This document shows, piece after piece, positions 9,077 through 16,858 of a stretch of DNA of 64,000 bases. The stretch is taken from assembly GCF_002156705.1 (NCBI RefSeq), contig NZ_CP019893.1, forward strand, positions 1,178,001 through 1,242,000, read 5' to 3'. The position numbers and the translations under genes were made by a program. Positions within the stretch are counted from its first letter, which is position 1. Every line of letters starts with the position of its first letter. The notes below the pieces were generated by a model. The model was not told the DNA's origin. It worked only from the letters and a program-made list of their open reading frames with translations, and did not search any database. The DNA comes from Natrarchaeobaculum aegyptiacum. GTDB lineage: Archaea > Halobacteriota > Halobacteria > Halobacteriales > Natrialbaceae.

Positions 9077-10009
9077 ATACGTTCGAATCAGGATTACAGC
9101 TACCATCACACGAGCAATTATCCACATCTTTTGGATTCCAGCGGCAGCTCGTAGCTTCGTACACCCATCGCCGAAGTGTCGACCGAGATGCCCGTCCGTA
9201 TTCTGTCGCAAATAGCGGCTCTCGACCGTACTCGTCAGTAACGTCAGGCCGTTCTGTCTCGATATACAATTGAATTGCGCTTATGACCTCGTCTTTAATC
9301 ACGATGTTTCGCTCACCATCACCAGCTGTGTTCGAATTTTTGTTTCCATTCTTTAGCCTCGTTCCTGTTTCCGGTCTGTGACGGAAGCGGAGTTCTTTCT
9401 TCTTGGGATCAAAATCAGGGACATCAAGAGAGTGTACGCCACCAATACGTGGTCCACCATTCCAGAGAAGCTCTGTGAGAGCATGCATACCAGAACCTCG
9501 TCGACGTTGCCGGAGTCGATGAAGGATACCTGTGGCTTCAGATTTCGGAATCGCCTCGTCACGAGCTCTTGGAGTCAGACCGAGTTCCTCCTTATCGAGG
9601 ATTCTGTAAATTGATTCGTCGCATAGTTCCCGTTGGCTGAGCCACCGAAGCCATGTGCGTGCGTTCTTCGTATACGTAAGGATCGTTGCGTCAGAGTCAT
9701 ATTCCGACTGTAAGTAGTCGACGTACGCATCAACCAACGGTGAAGAAATCTCTACTGGGTTCGTAATGTCATTGTCTGCTGCGAATTCAACGAATCGAGG
9801 AATTGTTCGCTTGTACTGGGCCCGCGTTGACGGGCTCCGATTCTGCCTGCGTGAAAGAAATCGCTTGTAGAGATCAGAGAGGGTGGCTTGAGCAAATCTA
9901 TTTCGAGGAGAACTCTCTTGGGACGTATCGTCCACATCCATTTGCTTCAGCACTTTCTCGATAGTCTCAGGGTCATCGATCTCCGACAGCAGATGGACAA
10001 TATTCTCGT

Positions 10010-10918
10010 TCATTGTCCCTCCAGGAACTGCAAAATTGAATACTGCCAAATTTCACTGGGCACGACGCAACTAGTTTGGTGTCGTGTGTGAGGTGACGCT
10101 ACACCAGGATATTCTTCCGCTCTCTCACTGGCTTGTTTCACTTCCCGTCGAAGCGTCGATTCACTCGCTCTCCCATGGGAAGTCGTCAATAATGGGTTAT
10201 CAGAGATTTCTGTAGGCTTTTTCCGTTCATAGGCTATGAACTCTTCAAGAGCTTCAGAAGTTTCTGGAGAAATATTTGCAACTCTCTGTGTTACGAGACC
10301 AGCCTTGCTTACAAGGTGCGTTTCTGGGATCGAGATTACGATAGTACCGTTATCCGAATTGGCGTTTTCAAGCTCGAGATTTCGTACACACCCTGCTTGG
10401 CTACATGTATCAAGTATGAGTTCTACATATACGTGGACCCGAGTACCAAACTGACGCTCACGGAGGTAGGTTACCAACGATGAAATCCGATCGGATAGAC
10501 TTTGGATGTCAGCACCTGTAGAGATACCGAGAATGTGTTCATCGATCTCACTATAATCTATCACATCTGATGATTTGATTTCCGAGAGCAATATTGCCTT
10601 GAGAATGTTTGGATCCTCTTGGTGAATGAATGACTGAAAGTTTATTAGAGAATTCATATGTCCACAGATAGTAGTAATATCCTGAGCAGTATTCTCTGCC
10701 AGGTACTCAACAAATCGGCACAGTTGATGACTTTCTAACCAAGCTTCAGAGGAACTGGGTTCTGGAATCCACTCTCTGAGTTTAGTGATTACAGTTTGAT
10801 GTGACCAAAAAGTTGAGTCGGGTGCACTACTTGACAATTCACTCAGGTAGGATTCAGCTGCACTGTCGAGAGACTCAAAAGAGTCACTCGTTCCCTCGAC
10901 CTGCTCAAAGCAGGTCAT
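10010..10918 (-). CDS. Degenerate tyrosine recombinase-like protein, probably catalytically inactive
   Basis: A 302-aa protein whose layout follows the recombinase downstream: helical core-binding region (about residues 15-115), then a catalytic-domain-like part ending in the segment HGRASESTLRREV, which closely matches YGRASRSTLRRWV in its neighbour. The position of the first catalytic Arg reads CVRNLEL without the usual G-x-R, there is no H-x-x-R box, and no C-terminal Tyr motif, so I infer it cannot catalyse strand exchange. It overlaps the active partner by ATGA, implying coupled synthesis, perhaps as a structural or regulatory subunit. Alternatively it is a decaying paralogue. Tandem palindromes precede it (10995-11068). 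Confidence 0.7.
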   Translation of the reverse strand: MTCFEQVEGTSDSFESLDSAAESYLSELSSSAPDSTFWSHQTVITKLREWIPEPSSSEAWLESHQLCRFVEYLAENTAQDITTICGHMNSLINFQSFIHQEDPNILKAILLSEIKSSDVIDYSEIDEHILGISTGADIQSLSDRISSLVTYLRERQFGTRVHVYVELILDTCSQAGCVRNLELENANSDNGTIVISIPETHLVSKAGLVTQRVANISPETSEALEEFIAYERKKPTEISDNPLLTTSHGRASESTLRREVKQASERAEEYPGVASPHTRHQTSCVVPSEIWQYSILQFLEGQ

Positions 10919-10994
10919 TGTATCACCTCCAGAATTATTCGACTAAGATAGAACCTCCAGCTGAAATTATGCCATTTCAGGGAGTTCTCTGATA

Positions 10995-11015
10995 AGTGGT
11001 CACTCAGTGACCACT
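10995..11015. promoter_or_regulatory. 21-bp perfect palindrome upstream of recombinase operon
   Basis: Arms AGTGGTCACT and AGTGACCACT around a single C, about 80 bases upstream of the 10918 start. A near copy lies 53 bp away at 11048-11068. Candidate operator, or a core binding site for the recombinase pair. Confidence 0.65.
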
Positions 11016-11047
11016 CCGGTTCCAAGAATTCGTGTTTGTAGAAGTGC

Positions 11048-11068
11048 AGTGGTCACTCAGTGGGTACT
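11048..11068. promoter_or_regulatory. Second, imperfect copy of the 21-bp palindrome
   Basis: AGTGGTCACT-C-AGTGGGTACT; the left arm is identical to the first palindrome and the right arm has three changes. Confidence 0.55.
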
Positions 11069-11396
11069 GTCAAAGTGTATCTTGAGAGTTGAGGTGCAGA
11101 TAGTGGTTAAGGTCGTTACCTGACAGAGATCTCTATGAAAAGAGTATAGAAGCAAACATCCGTCTTTAGTTAATACTCACAGTAATACCCAGCAGCATCA
11201 TTTTCTGTCCAGATTCAGCCTTTTCAAGTCGGCTGCGGGAAGAAAATAGCGTTTGCGAGGAGAACTTATCGATCGATATCGACAACACCAGAGTCCGAGC
11301 CATGACTCTTCTCGTCCCTGATACTGGTGCGCATAATCCATAGCCAAGTATTACTACTGGGCTTAACTAAAGACCAATGAGAAGCAAATGATGGGG

Positions 11397-12428
11397 TTAG
11401 TTGTCTTCGTTGTTCCGTTCCTTGTGCAGCAACTCTCTTATTAATTCTTTATACTCAGTACTATTGCTTGAATAATACTTCTCAGTGGTTTCTGTAGACT
11501 TATGGTTTAGAGCGTCACGTCGGGCTTCAGGCGAGAGCCCTGCTTCTTCCATTGAATGACTGAAAGTGTGGCGAAGTGCATGGACTGTTACTTTTTTCCA
11601 TTTTCGAACATCTGAATCAATACCGAGTACATCTTTTTCTCGCTCAGACACCTTCGACTCTCCAAGATTTTCCTGTATTCCTGCGTTCCGAGCTGCTTCT
11701 TTAACAATTGCCAATAGACGACTTTCAGAGAGGTGTCCGCCGTGTTTGGAGGGGAATACGTAATCGTGATCCTCTGAAGACGGATACGTTGGTCGATACA
11801 AAGTCAACCAGTGTTTGAGCTCCACTGATAACGCATCACTGATTGGGAGAGAGTACCTATCGCTTGTCTTTGTATCTGATAGGCAGATTGTTCTGTTCTC
11901 AAAGTCAACGTCTCCAACTCTAATTTTTCGGAGATCGATATTACGTGGGCCCAGTTCTGCTCCAACTGTGACCATCAACCGATCTCGAAAAGTATCCAGT
12001 TCATCATACAGAGCCTCTAATTCGCTTTTATTTAGGGGCTCTCGTTCGATCGCTGGGGGTGTACGGAACCGTTCGATATCTATGTTCTCAAGAAAAAGAT
12101 AATCAATTTGAGCCTCTTTTTCTGTTTCCAACCGGATCCATTTGTACAGCCCCTTGATTACCGTTAGATCTGATCTAAGTGTAGCTTTTCGCTTACCCTG
12201 TCGAGCTCTCTTCTTCAAGTAAGAGCGTACATTCTGAGATTTTGCCGTGAGAGCTTCTACCGAATTCTCATCTAAATGCTCAATATACCCTCTTAAATAC
12301 GACTGATAGGTTTTCGCAGTGCTTCTAGATATTGTTGCCCCGCATTCGGAATACAGATATTCATTTCCTAGTTTTGATCTTGTATTCAGCTCTAACTTAT
12401 CTTTAATTTCGCTGTTTCTCTCATTCAT
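11397..12428 (-). CDS. Tyrosine recombinase (XerC/D-like integrase), module 1
   Basis: A 343-aa site-specific recombinase with a full catalytic set: first Arg in ELGPRNIDL (about residue 170), a beta-hairpin Lys in DTKTSDRY, H-x-x-R in HALRHTF (about 287-291), and the nucleophile Tyr in ETTEKYYS near the C terminus. The N-terminal SAM-like core-binding domain covers about residues 35-125. Its start overlaps the stop of the RHH protein upstream by eight bases (ATGAATGA), a tight coupling. It is paralogous to the recombinase at 13515-14519, with the same partner order. The DNA is AT-rich compared with the core chromosome. Confidence 0.9.
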   Translation of the reverse strand: MNERNSEIKDKLELNTRSKLGNEYLYSECGATISRSTAKTYQSYLRGYIEHLDENSVEALTAKSQNVRSYLKKRARQGKRKATLRSDLTVIKGLYKWIRLETEKEAQIDYLFLENIDIERFRTPPAIEREPLNKSELEALYDELDTFRDRLMVTVGAELGPRNIDLRKIRVGDVDFENRTICLSDTKTSDRYSLPISDALSVELKHWLTLYRPTYPSSEDHDYVFPSKHGGHLSESRLLAIVKEAARNAGIQENLGESKVSEREKDVLGIDSDVRKWKKVTVHALRHTFSHSMEEAGLSPEARRDALNHKSTETTEKYYSSNSTEYKELIRELLHKERNNEDN

Positions 12429-12975
12429 CGTTTGACACCCCAGCCATATTAATTTCGTATTCTATTCGCCCTGATGACCTAGTTTTACTGACTAAACCTT
12501 GATCACACAAGGTCTGGAGTGTGCTCTTGAGCTCTACCAGTGATCCATCAACCTGCGATGCGATCTGATCAAGTGAGATTGATCCTTGGCTGCGAATGAG
12601 GTCATATATTCGGCTCTGCCTTCCCGAATCCTTGCTCTGATGTTGGGAAATTTTCCTAAGGTCCTCATCAGTTGATTTTTCTTCTAAATTTTCTTGTAAT
12701 GATTCCTGGAGGTCGCCTATTTTTCCCTCCAAATCTTGTACTGCTGTTACTAACTGTTTGACCTTGAATTCGTTCTCTCCTTCAAGTGATTTTGCATGAT
12801 CTTCTATGGCCGCTCGTAGACATGCACTTCGATTTCCGGCGTATCTCTCGGCTGCCATTTTGTCAAGCAATTGTATCTGCCGCTCCAGAATCGTCACACT
12901 CGGACGGACGACATCCGAAGGGTGATTCTCTGTCTGATCTCCAGAAGACCCGTCAACCGCATCTCTGGTCAACAC
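12421..12975 (-). CDS. RHH / coiled-coil / winged-helix DNA-binding protein, module 1
   Basis: A 184-aa protein with three visible parts: a ribbon-helix-helix-like segment (about residues 22-62, RPSVTILERQIQLLD...RSACLRAAIEDH), a heptad-rich coiled coil with repeated LQ-x2-L pattern (about 65-105), and a winged-helix-like C terminus (about 118-175, IYDLIRSQGSISLDQIAS...GLVSKTRS). Such a protein would bind DNA as a multimer and may direct or repress the recombinase translated from the overlapping downstream gene. Start is GTG (12975). The same domain order is found in 14519-15055. Confidence 0.72.
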   Translation of the reverse strand: MLTRDAVDGSSGDQTENHPSDVVRPSVTILERQIQLLDKMAAERYAGNRSACLRAAIEDHAKSLEGENEFKVKQLVTAVQDLEGKIGDLQESLQENLEEKSTDEDLRKISQHQSKDSGRQSRIYDLIRSQGSISLDQIASQVDGSLVELKSTLQTLCDQGLVSKTRSSGRIEYEINMAGVSNDE

Positions 12976-13121
12976 AGGCCACCCCCCTTTAGCGGTGCTT
13001 CGTAGAGATATTCGGTGACTCTTTGTGCAGCAATCTGGCGTTCTGAACAGCTAATTCTACGCGGCCCATAGGGCTTATCTCTGTACAACTGACAGTTCTT
13101 ATCGGGGTTTGCGATTATCAT
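12969..13121 (-). CDS. Possible small protein (50 aa) coupled to the RHH gene
   Basis: ATG at 13121 opens a 50-residue frame (MIIANPDKNC...) whose TGA overlaps the GTG start of the RHH gene, an arrangement typical of translational coupling. It has two Cys and a basic middle. The upstream continuation of the frame through the GC-rich hairpin region is probably not coding. No family recognised; it could equally be a leader peptide or chance. Confidence 0.3.
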   Translation of the reverse strand: MIIANPDKNCQLYRDKPYGPRRISCSERQIAAQRVTEYLYEAPLKGGGLC

Positions 13122-13131
13122 GTATCGTAGA

Positions 13132-13248
13132 CTCCGCCTCCGGGGCGTGGGGGCGCCCCGGCCCCTCCCAGCAAGAAGACCACACCTGTGGCTATTGGTA
13201 AGGGAGAGAGGCGGTCGGAGCATGTTCACACGGAGTTTCCTCCGTGTG
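13132..13248. ncRNA. Candidate structured RNA or folded DNA site, five hairpins
   Basis: A GC-rich block in an AT-rich gap folds as: outer stem 13132-13135/13217-13220 with 13136-13140/13208-13212; inner hairpin CGGGGC/GCCCCG (13141-13160); second inner stem CTCCC/GGGAG (13165-13169/13202-13206) around CCACA/TGTGG (13180-13191); then a separate perfect 9-bp hairpin CACACGGAG-TTTC-CTCCGTGTG (13227-13248). The strand is undetermined. It lies 5' of the module 1 genes on the minus strand, so it may be a leader, an independent RNA, or a hairpin recombination site. I do not recognise a known RNA family. Confidence 0.45.
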
Positions 13249-13514
13249 GACTACTGTTCTCTGCCCAGCCTCTTATTTTGTCGCATTTGTCAGATTGGAA
13301 TTTTCTACAATTCTCAGAATATGGGGAATAGTACGGAGTATACGGCTCGAAAACGGTTAAAAAGTAATATTCGAAAATCTAATGTGAAATAACATCGGTA
13401 GAGCGAGTGGAAAATTCTGGTTGAAACACCCTAAATGTGTTTCACGAAAATACAAAATCTAAAACCGAAAAAAGGAGTCGAATGTCCAATATGTTCTGTA
13501 TGGGGGAGACATTC
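13249..13514. other. AT-rich gap downstream of recombinase module 2
   Basis: 266 bp rich in A/T with no supportable gene; together with the structured block it makes about 390 bp without a protein gene. It contains the inverted repeat and T-tracts listed at 13422-13477. Confidence 0.55.
13422..13477 (-). terminator. Probable terminator of recombinase module 2
   Basis: Reading on the minus strand after the stop at 13515, several T-runs (complement of 13447-13477, including a run of six) are followed by an inverted repeat TGAAACAC/GTGTTTCA (13422-13444, 7-base loop). Oligo-T tracts are the usual archaeal termination signal. Confidence 0.45.
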
Positions 13515-14519
13515 CTACCTTGGTGGCACGAATCTGTCCCGAACCGTCGAAAAATGATCTTCAGTCAGATGAGTGTACTCGCGCGTCGTTTCTGCGCTCG
13601 CATGATTGGCAACTAGTTGCCTGTATGATATATCTATACCTGAATCCGCAAGAAGAGTGATAAACGAATGGCGGAGCGTATGGGGTGTCACTCGGTGCCA
13701 TTGTCGGACATCCCTTTCTAGCATTGACCCGTCATTCCGTTGAATCTGTGATTCACCAATTACCTCTTGCAATCCAGCCTGCTCAGCTGCGTCACGAACT
13801 ATCTGATTAAAACTACTGTTCGTTTCTAATTTCAGGCCACATTGGCTCGGAAACACATATGGACTCTCATCCGACCTCGCATAGCCGGTTCGATGATGTT
13901 GAAGCCAGAACTCTAACTCATACGCCAATTTGTCACTTATTGGGACATCATAGGGTTTCGATCCCTTCGGGTCAGATATATGAATCTGTAAATAGTCAAA
14001 ATCTAGATCTGCTATTTTGAGGTCCCGTAAATCTGAATTTCGAAGGCCAGTCTCAACTGCAACCACTGCCATGAGCCGATTTCGATAGGAATCGAAGGCA
14101 TCGAACAACCGGCGTAACTCCTCCCGAGAGAGAGCTTCTCGCTCGATTGGTTCTGGCGTCTGGTAGCGGCTTACATCGATATTTCCTACTCGTAAGGGTT
14201 CTAATTGTAGCTGGTCGCCTTCCTCCGTTCGGAGTCGAATGTACTTGTACAGTTCACTAATTGTCGTTACTTTCCCCTCAATTGTCGATCGGCGATTCCC
14301 GAGTCGGACACACTCCTCGACGAACTCTAGCACGTCTGTAAACGTCGCTTCGAGGACTGATGTGTTATCGTCGTGAAGAAATATAACGTACCCTCTGAGA
14401 TTGGATTCGTACGTCTTCGTGGAACTGGACGCCAGCTTTAGATCCGCTGCGTGCTGTAGATATTCTTTTGCGTACTTGTTCGGTACCGCAAAACAGCCTG
14501 TTTCGATGTCTTGTGTCAT
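13515..14519 (-). CDS. Tyrosine recombinase (XerC/D-like integrase), module 2
   Basis: 334-aa recombinase with an intact active site: first Arg in ETGLRNSDL, Lys in DPKGSKPYD, H-x-x-R in HTLRHSF, second His in VANHAS and the Tyr in TTREYTHL near the end. It shares layout and several segments with the module 1 recombinase (for example PEPIEREALSREEL against PPAIEREPLNKSEL). Its ATG overlaps the TAA of the upstream RHH gene by one base (TAATG). It appears to be the last gene of an operon that also contains a Cas4-like nuclease. Confidence 0.9.
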   Translation of the reverse strand: MTQDIETGCFAVPNKYAKEYLQHAADLKLASSSTKTYESNLRGYVIFLHDDNTSVLEATFTDVLEFVEECVRLGNRRSTIEGKVTTISELYKYIRLRTEEGDQLQLEPLRVGNIDVSRYQTPEPIEREALSREELRRLFDAFDSYRNRLMAVVAVETGLRNSDLRDLKIADLDFDYLQIHISDPKGSKPYDVPISDKLAYELEFWLQHHRTGYARSDESPYVFPSQCGLKLETNSSFNQIVRDAAEQAGLQEVIGESQIQRNDGSMLERDVRQWHRVTPHTLRHSFITLLADSGIDISYRQLVANHASAETTREYTHLTEDHFSTVRDRFVPPR

Positions 14520-15055
14520 TATTTTGTTCCTCGGTTTTGTGAGGAAATATTCTGACCAGCATGTCTGTATCGTTGTTTTCCATCAGTTGTCTCGACCACG
14601 AATCCCAGGTCAACTAGCCGGGCTATACTTTCCTGAAGCTGTGATGGATTCAGCTCGGTCTGCTCGAGGAAATCCTCCATCCGTAACGGCGACCCAGAAC
14701 TGTCTAGAGCATCAATTATAATCTGCATCCCCTCCGTCAACTCGACGCCCCATACAGCTGAGCGTAGCTCTGTTTCTTTCTGACCTTCGTCCCTCCCTAC
14801 GCTGGCATTATCGACATCTGCCTGGAGCTCCTGCATTCCTTGCTGGAGTGCATCTAACTGCCGCGCAACTTGGCGAGCTGCAAATTGGCCATCCCCTTCG
14901 AGAGTTTTTCGATGGCTTTCAATTGCTGCACGCAGACATAGACTCACATTTCCCTGATAGTGCCGAGTCGCCATTTTCTGTAACGTTTGATCGAGTCGCT
15001 CCGTGATTGTGAATTTCCGACGGACGAACGTTGGATCCGCTTCAGTCATAGCCAC
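14519..15055 (-). CDS. RHH / coiled-coil / winged-helix DNA-binding protein, module 2
   Basis: 178 aa, paralogous to 12421-12975: RHH-like start (RRKFTITERLDQTLQ...SLCLRAAIESH, about residues 10-50), a coiled coil (about 55-85) and a winged-helix-like C terminus (about 110-165, IIDALDSSGSPLRMEDFLEQ...LGFVVETTDG). The start is ATG at 15055, 51 bases after the stop of the gene upstream, and its end is coupled to the recombinase. I infer an accessory or regulatory role for recombination. Confidence 0.7.
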   Translation of the reverse strand: MAMTEADPTFVRRKFTITERLDQTLQKMATRHYQGNVSLCLRAAIESHRKTLEGDGQFAARQVARQLDALQQGMQELQADVDNASVGRDEGQKETELRSAVWGVELTEGMQIIIDALDSSGSPLRMEDFLEQTELNPSQLQESIARLVDLGFVVETTDGKQRYRHAGQNISSQNRGTK

Positions 15056-15106
15056 TCACGAGTGTTATCCTCAGAGAGATCGTGGTTGATTTGCTGTTGG
15101 GCATGG

Positions 15107-15673
15107 TCATAGCGGCGTCCCCTCAAGTACAGTGCTCGGGACTAAACGATACATACGTGTCCAGACTTCCCAGACACGCTCTGCTGTTCCGTTGCTTACG
15201 ACCTGTTGTTGCGCGTCATCCGTTACGCGGGGACGACTTCGACCTTCTTCAGCAAGTCCGTAGTCAGAGAGTGACTGTCCGAACTGGGTCTGCAGTTGTG
15301 ACTCAACGTCAACGTGTGTGAACCCCCGGAGAGACGGTTTCTCAATTTCTGATGTTATGAACCCCGCCCGAAGCCGCTGTAGCGTTACTTGATCTGGTGT
15401 AACGAGCAGTGTATCCTGATAGCGATATGCCTGCAGTTCGTTGTGGAGTTTGGTGAGAAGATCGTCTCGAGAGTAAATACGTTCTCCAGCCAAACTCGAT
15501 GCCGCCGTTTTGACTAATTTCACCGGGTTTCCGACACCAATCTCCCAGTACTCAATTTCTCCAACAGAATTCTGCAAATCCCCTGGATTATTGGATTGCT
15601 TAGTCCCTCCTGTAATGAGGAATAGCCAACTCTCCCGAAGATCGTCGAGATGCAGCCAGCTATTCCGTGACAC
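15107..15673 (-). CDS. Unknown protein partnered with the Cas4-like nuclease
   Basis: A 188-aa protein of unknown family. Its start lies inside the 3' end of the nuclease gene; GTG at 15673 is preferred over GTG 15682 because a GGGAGG Shine-Dalgarno-like sequence sits eight bases before it. The protein is mixed alpha/beta, with segments such as EIEYWEIG, LLVTPDQVTLQRLR and SLRGFTHVDV that have the look of a DnaQ/RNase H-type exonuclease, but I cannot identify its acidic residues with certainty, so that is only a guess. The overlap argues for a joint function with the nuclease. Confidence 0.6.
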   Translation of the reverse strand: MSRNSWLHLDDLRESWLFLITGGTKQSNNPGDLQNSVGEIEYWEIGVGNPVKLVKTAASSLAGERIYSRDDLLTKLHNELQAYRYQDTLLVTPDQVTLQRLRAGFITSEIEKPSLRGFTHVDVESQLQTQFGQSLSDYGLAEEGRSRPRVTDDAQQQVVSNGTAERVWEVWTRMYRLVPSTVLEGTPL

Positions 15674-16772
15674 GACTGTCACCTCCCGTTCCCTGGGTGG
15701 GAATCGAGTCCCCCCTCAGTGTAGCTGGGACCTCGTTATTACAACAAGACGGACAGAGAGGTGGTTCAGAGAGGTCACCGGTCCAATCGACCGAGTCGTA
15801 CGGATAGGACTTATCACAGCGCTCACATCGCCAATCGTGTACCTCAAACCTGTCCGCTAATTCTGGATATTGATCTGAGAGGGTCGGTGTGAGCTTTGCA
15901 TCCTCGTGACTCTCCAGATGACGTATAGCCTCTTCTCGGGGGTATTCATGCAGCGGCAGTAATCCTACAGAATCTACGCTCTCGTAGGTTGCATTTCCTT
16001 GACCACACCGATCTCTAAAAGAACAAACGCTACACTCCCAGCCGTACTCGGGATTTGCCGGTGGCAACTCCTCGTCAAGTCGGTACGACGTATGTGTCTC
16101 CGTCCAGGCTAGGACCGTATTGCGCCAGAACCACGGATCGAATTCGATGTGGAACGCTTTGACATTGAGAGTTTCTCGACTTCCGTACAGAACGACTGCT
16201 TCCGTCACTTTCCGGTTGTGTTTCTCACTCAATCCCTTCATGTAGGCATGCGCTTGTGCCCGATGATGTCTATTCGGCGATCGAACGTTGTCTACGGATT
16301 GTTTGGTTTTGATCTCTGTGAGAAGCAATGGCTCACCATCTGAATCTACGATCACAGGATCCGTTTCTCCCTTGATCTGGATCTTACCAGTGTCCGTTTG
16401 GACGGTGAAATCGACCCAGAGCGAGTTCGAGACGTATTCGTGGTTGTCAACTACAGCTTCCCTAAGAAAGGTCAACACGAGATCTTCCTCAAATTGTGAC
16501 CCGAACCAGAAGATCCCCGCTGGGTCCGGCTTTTCTGCTGGTGCGTTGTGTTGTCGATACGCGATTTTTCGGTGACACTGCAGTAGTTGGCCTGGACTGT
16601 GTTTTCTGGGGGATGGCACCGGCGAAGGACCGTTGAAATACGGTTTTCCGTCTTCGATGTTCCGCCTGAACTCCCTTTCTCGATACCAGTCTCGAAATCG
16701 TTCTCCAGAAATCTCGTTAACCAGGTTGCCCACGGGCATCTGGTGTTCCTCTTCACTATCTCCTTCGCCCAT
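15660..16772 (-). CDS. Cas4-like PD-(D/E)xK nuclease with Fe-S cluster cysteines
   Basis: 370 aa from ATG 16772 (GAGGAA lies seven to eight bases upstream; an earlier ATG at 16826 is possible). Like Cas4/AddB-type nucleases it has an early Cys (SPGQLLQCHRK), a nuclease core with Asp in GETDPVIVD and E-x-K in LTEIKTK, the QAHAYM helix, and a late C-x2-C-x5-C group (ECSVCSFRDRC) that with the first Cys would hold a 4Fe-4S cluster. A C-terminal extension contains another pair of C-x2-C knuckles (CERC, CPSC), a zinc-ribbon-like addition. No cas1 or cas2 or CRISPR array is present, so this is a solo Cas4-like protein, associated here with a recombinase. Confidence 0.8.
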   Translation of the reverse strand: MGEGDSEEEHQMPVGNLVNEISGERFRDWYREREFRRNIEDGKPYFNGPSPVPSPRKHSPGQLLQCHRKIAYRQHNAPAEKPDPAGIFWFGSQFEEDLVLTFLREAVVDNHEYVSNSLWVDFTVQTDTGKIQIKGETDPVIVDSDGEPLLLTEIKTKQSVDNVRSPNRHHRAQAHAYMKGLSEKHNRKVTEAVVLYGSRETLNVKAFHIEFDPWFWRNTVLAWTETHTSYRLDEELPPANPEYGWECSVCSFRDRCGQGNATYESVDSVGLLPLHEYPREEAIRHLESHEDAKLTPTLSDQYPELADRFEVHDWRCERCDKSYPYDSVDWTGDLSEPPLCPSCCNNEVPATLRGDSIPTQGTGGDSRVTE

Positions 16773-16858
16773 TGTGTTCCTCTTCTCTGGTGGCTTGATC
16801 GTTGGCCATGCAGGTGAGAAACACACGGAGAAGTCACTTGATCAATAGGCGATTGTGT

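Larger units (their letters stand above)
7244..10013 (-). pseudogene. Tyrosine recombinase (integrase) split by an IS
   Basis: Coding parts are 10013-9067 and 7427-7244 (minus strand), separated by the IS at 7438-9066 plus one copy of its 10-bp target duplication. Joined, they give 376 aa in one frame: SAM-like core-binding domain (about residues 45-135), catalytic domain with GGPRIGG (first Arg), HAIRRG (H-x-x-R) and HYD (nucleophile Tyr), the last two only in the 7.2-7.4 kb piece. As it stands the upstream piece runs 20 residues into IS sequence and stops at 9003, so it lacks the catalytic Tyr and should be inactive. Start 10013 is preferred over 10049 because it gives an ATGA overlap with the upstream gene. 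A CxC...C Cys cluster lies before the break. Confidence 0.9.
10919..11396. other. AT-rich intergenic region between two recombinase operons
   Basis: 478 bp with no gene that I can support. It holds two palindromes near the 10010-10918 start (see separate entries). The part next to 11397 is the 3' flank of the other recombinase gene. Confidence 0.6.

Noticed and set aside
9820-9850. Possible attL copy of the tRNA 3' end
   Set aside because: Only a short chance match (GGGCCC plus a few bases); it lies inside the recombinase coding sequence.
13120-13392. Plus-strand frame of 90 aa over the hairpin block
   Set aside because: Unlikely protein, rich in Arg and Pro where the hairpins lie, and no start signal; the stems explain the composition better.
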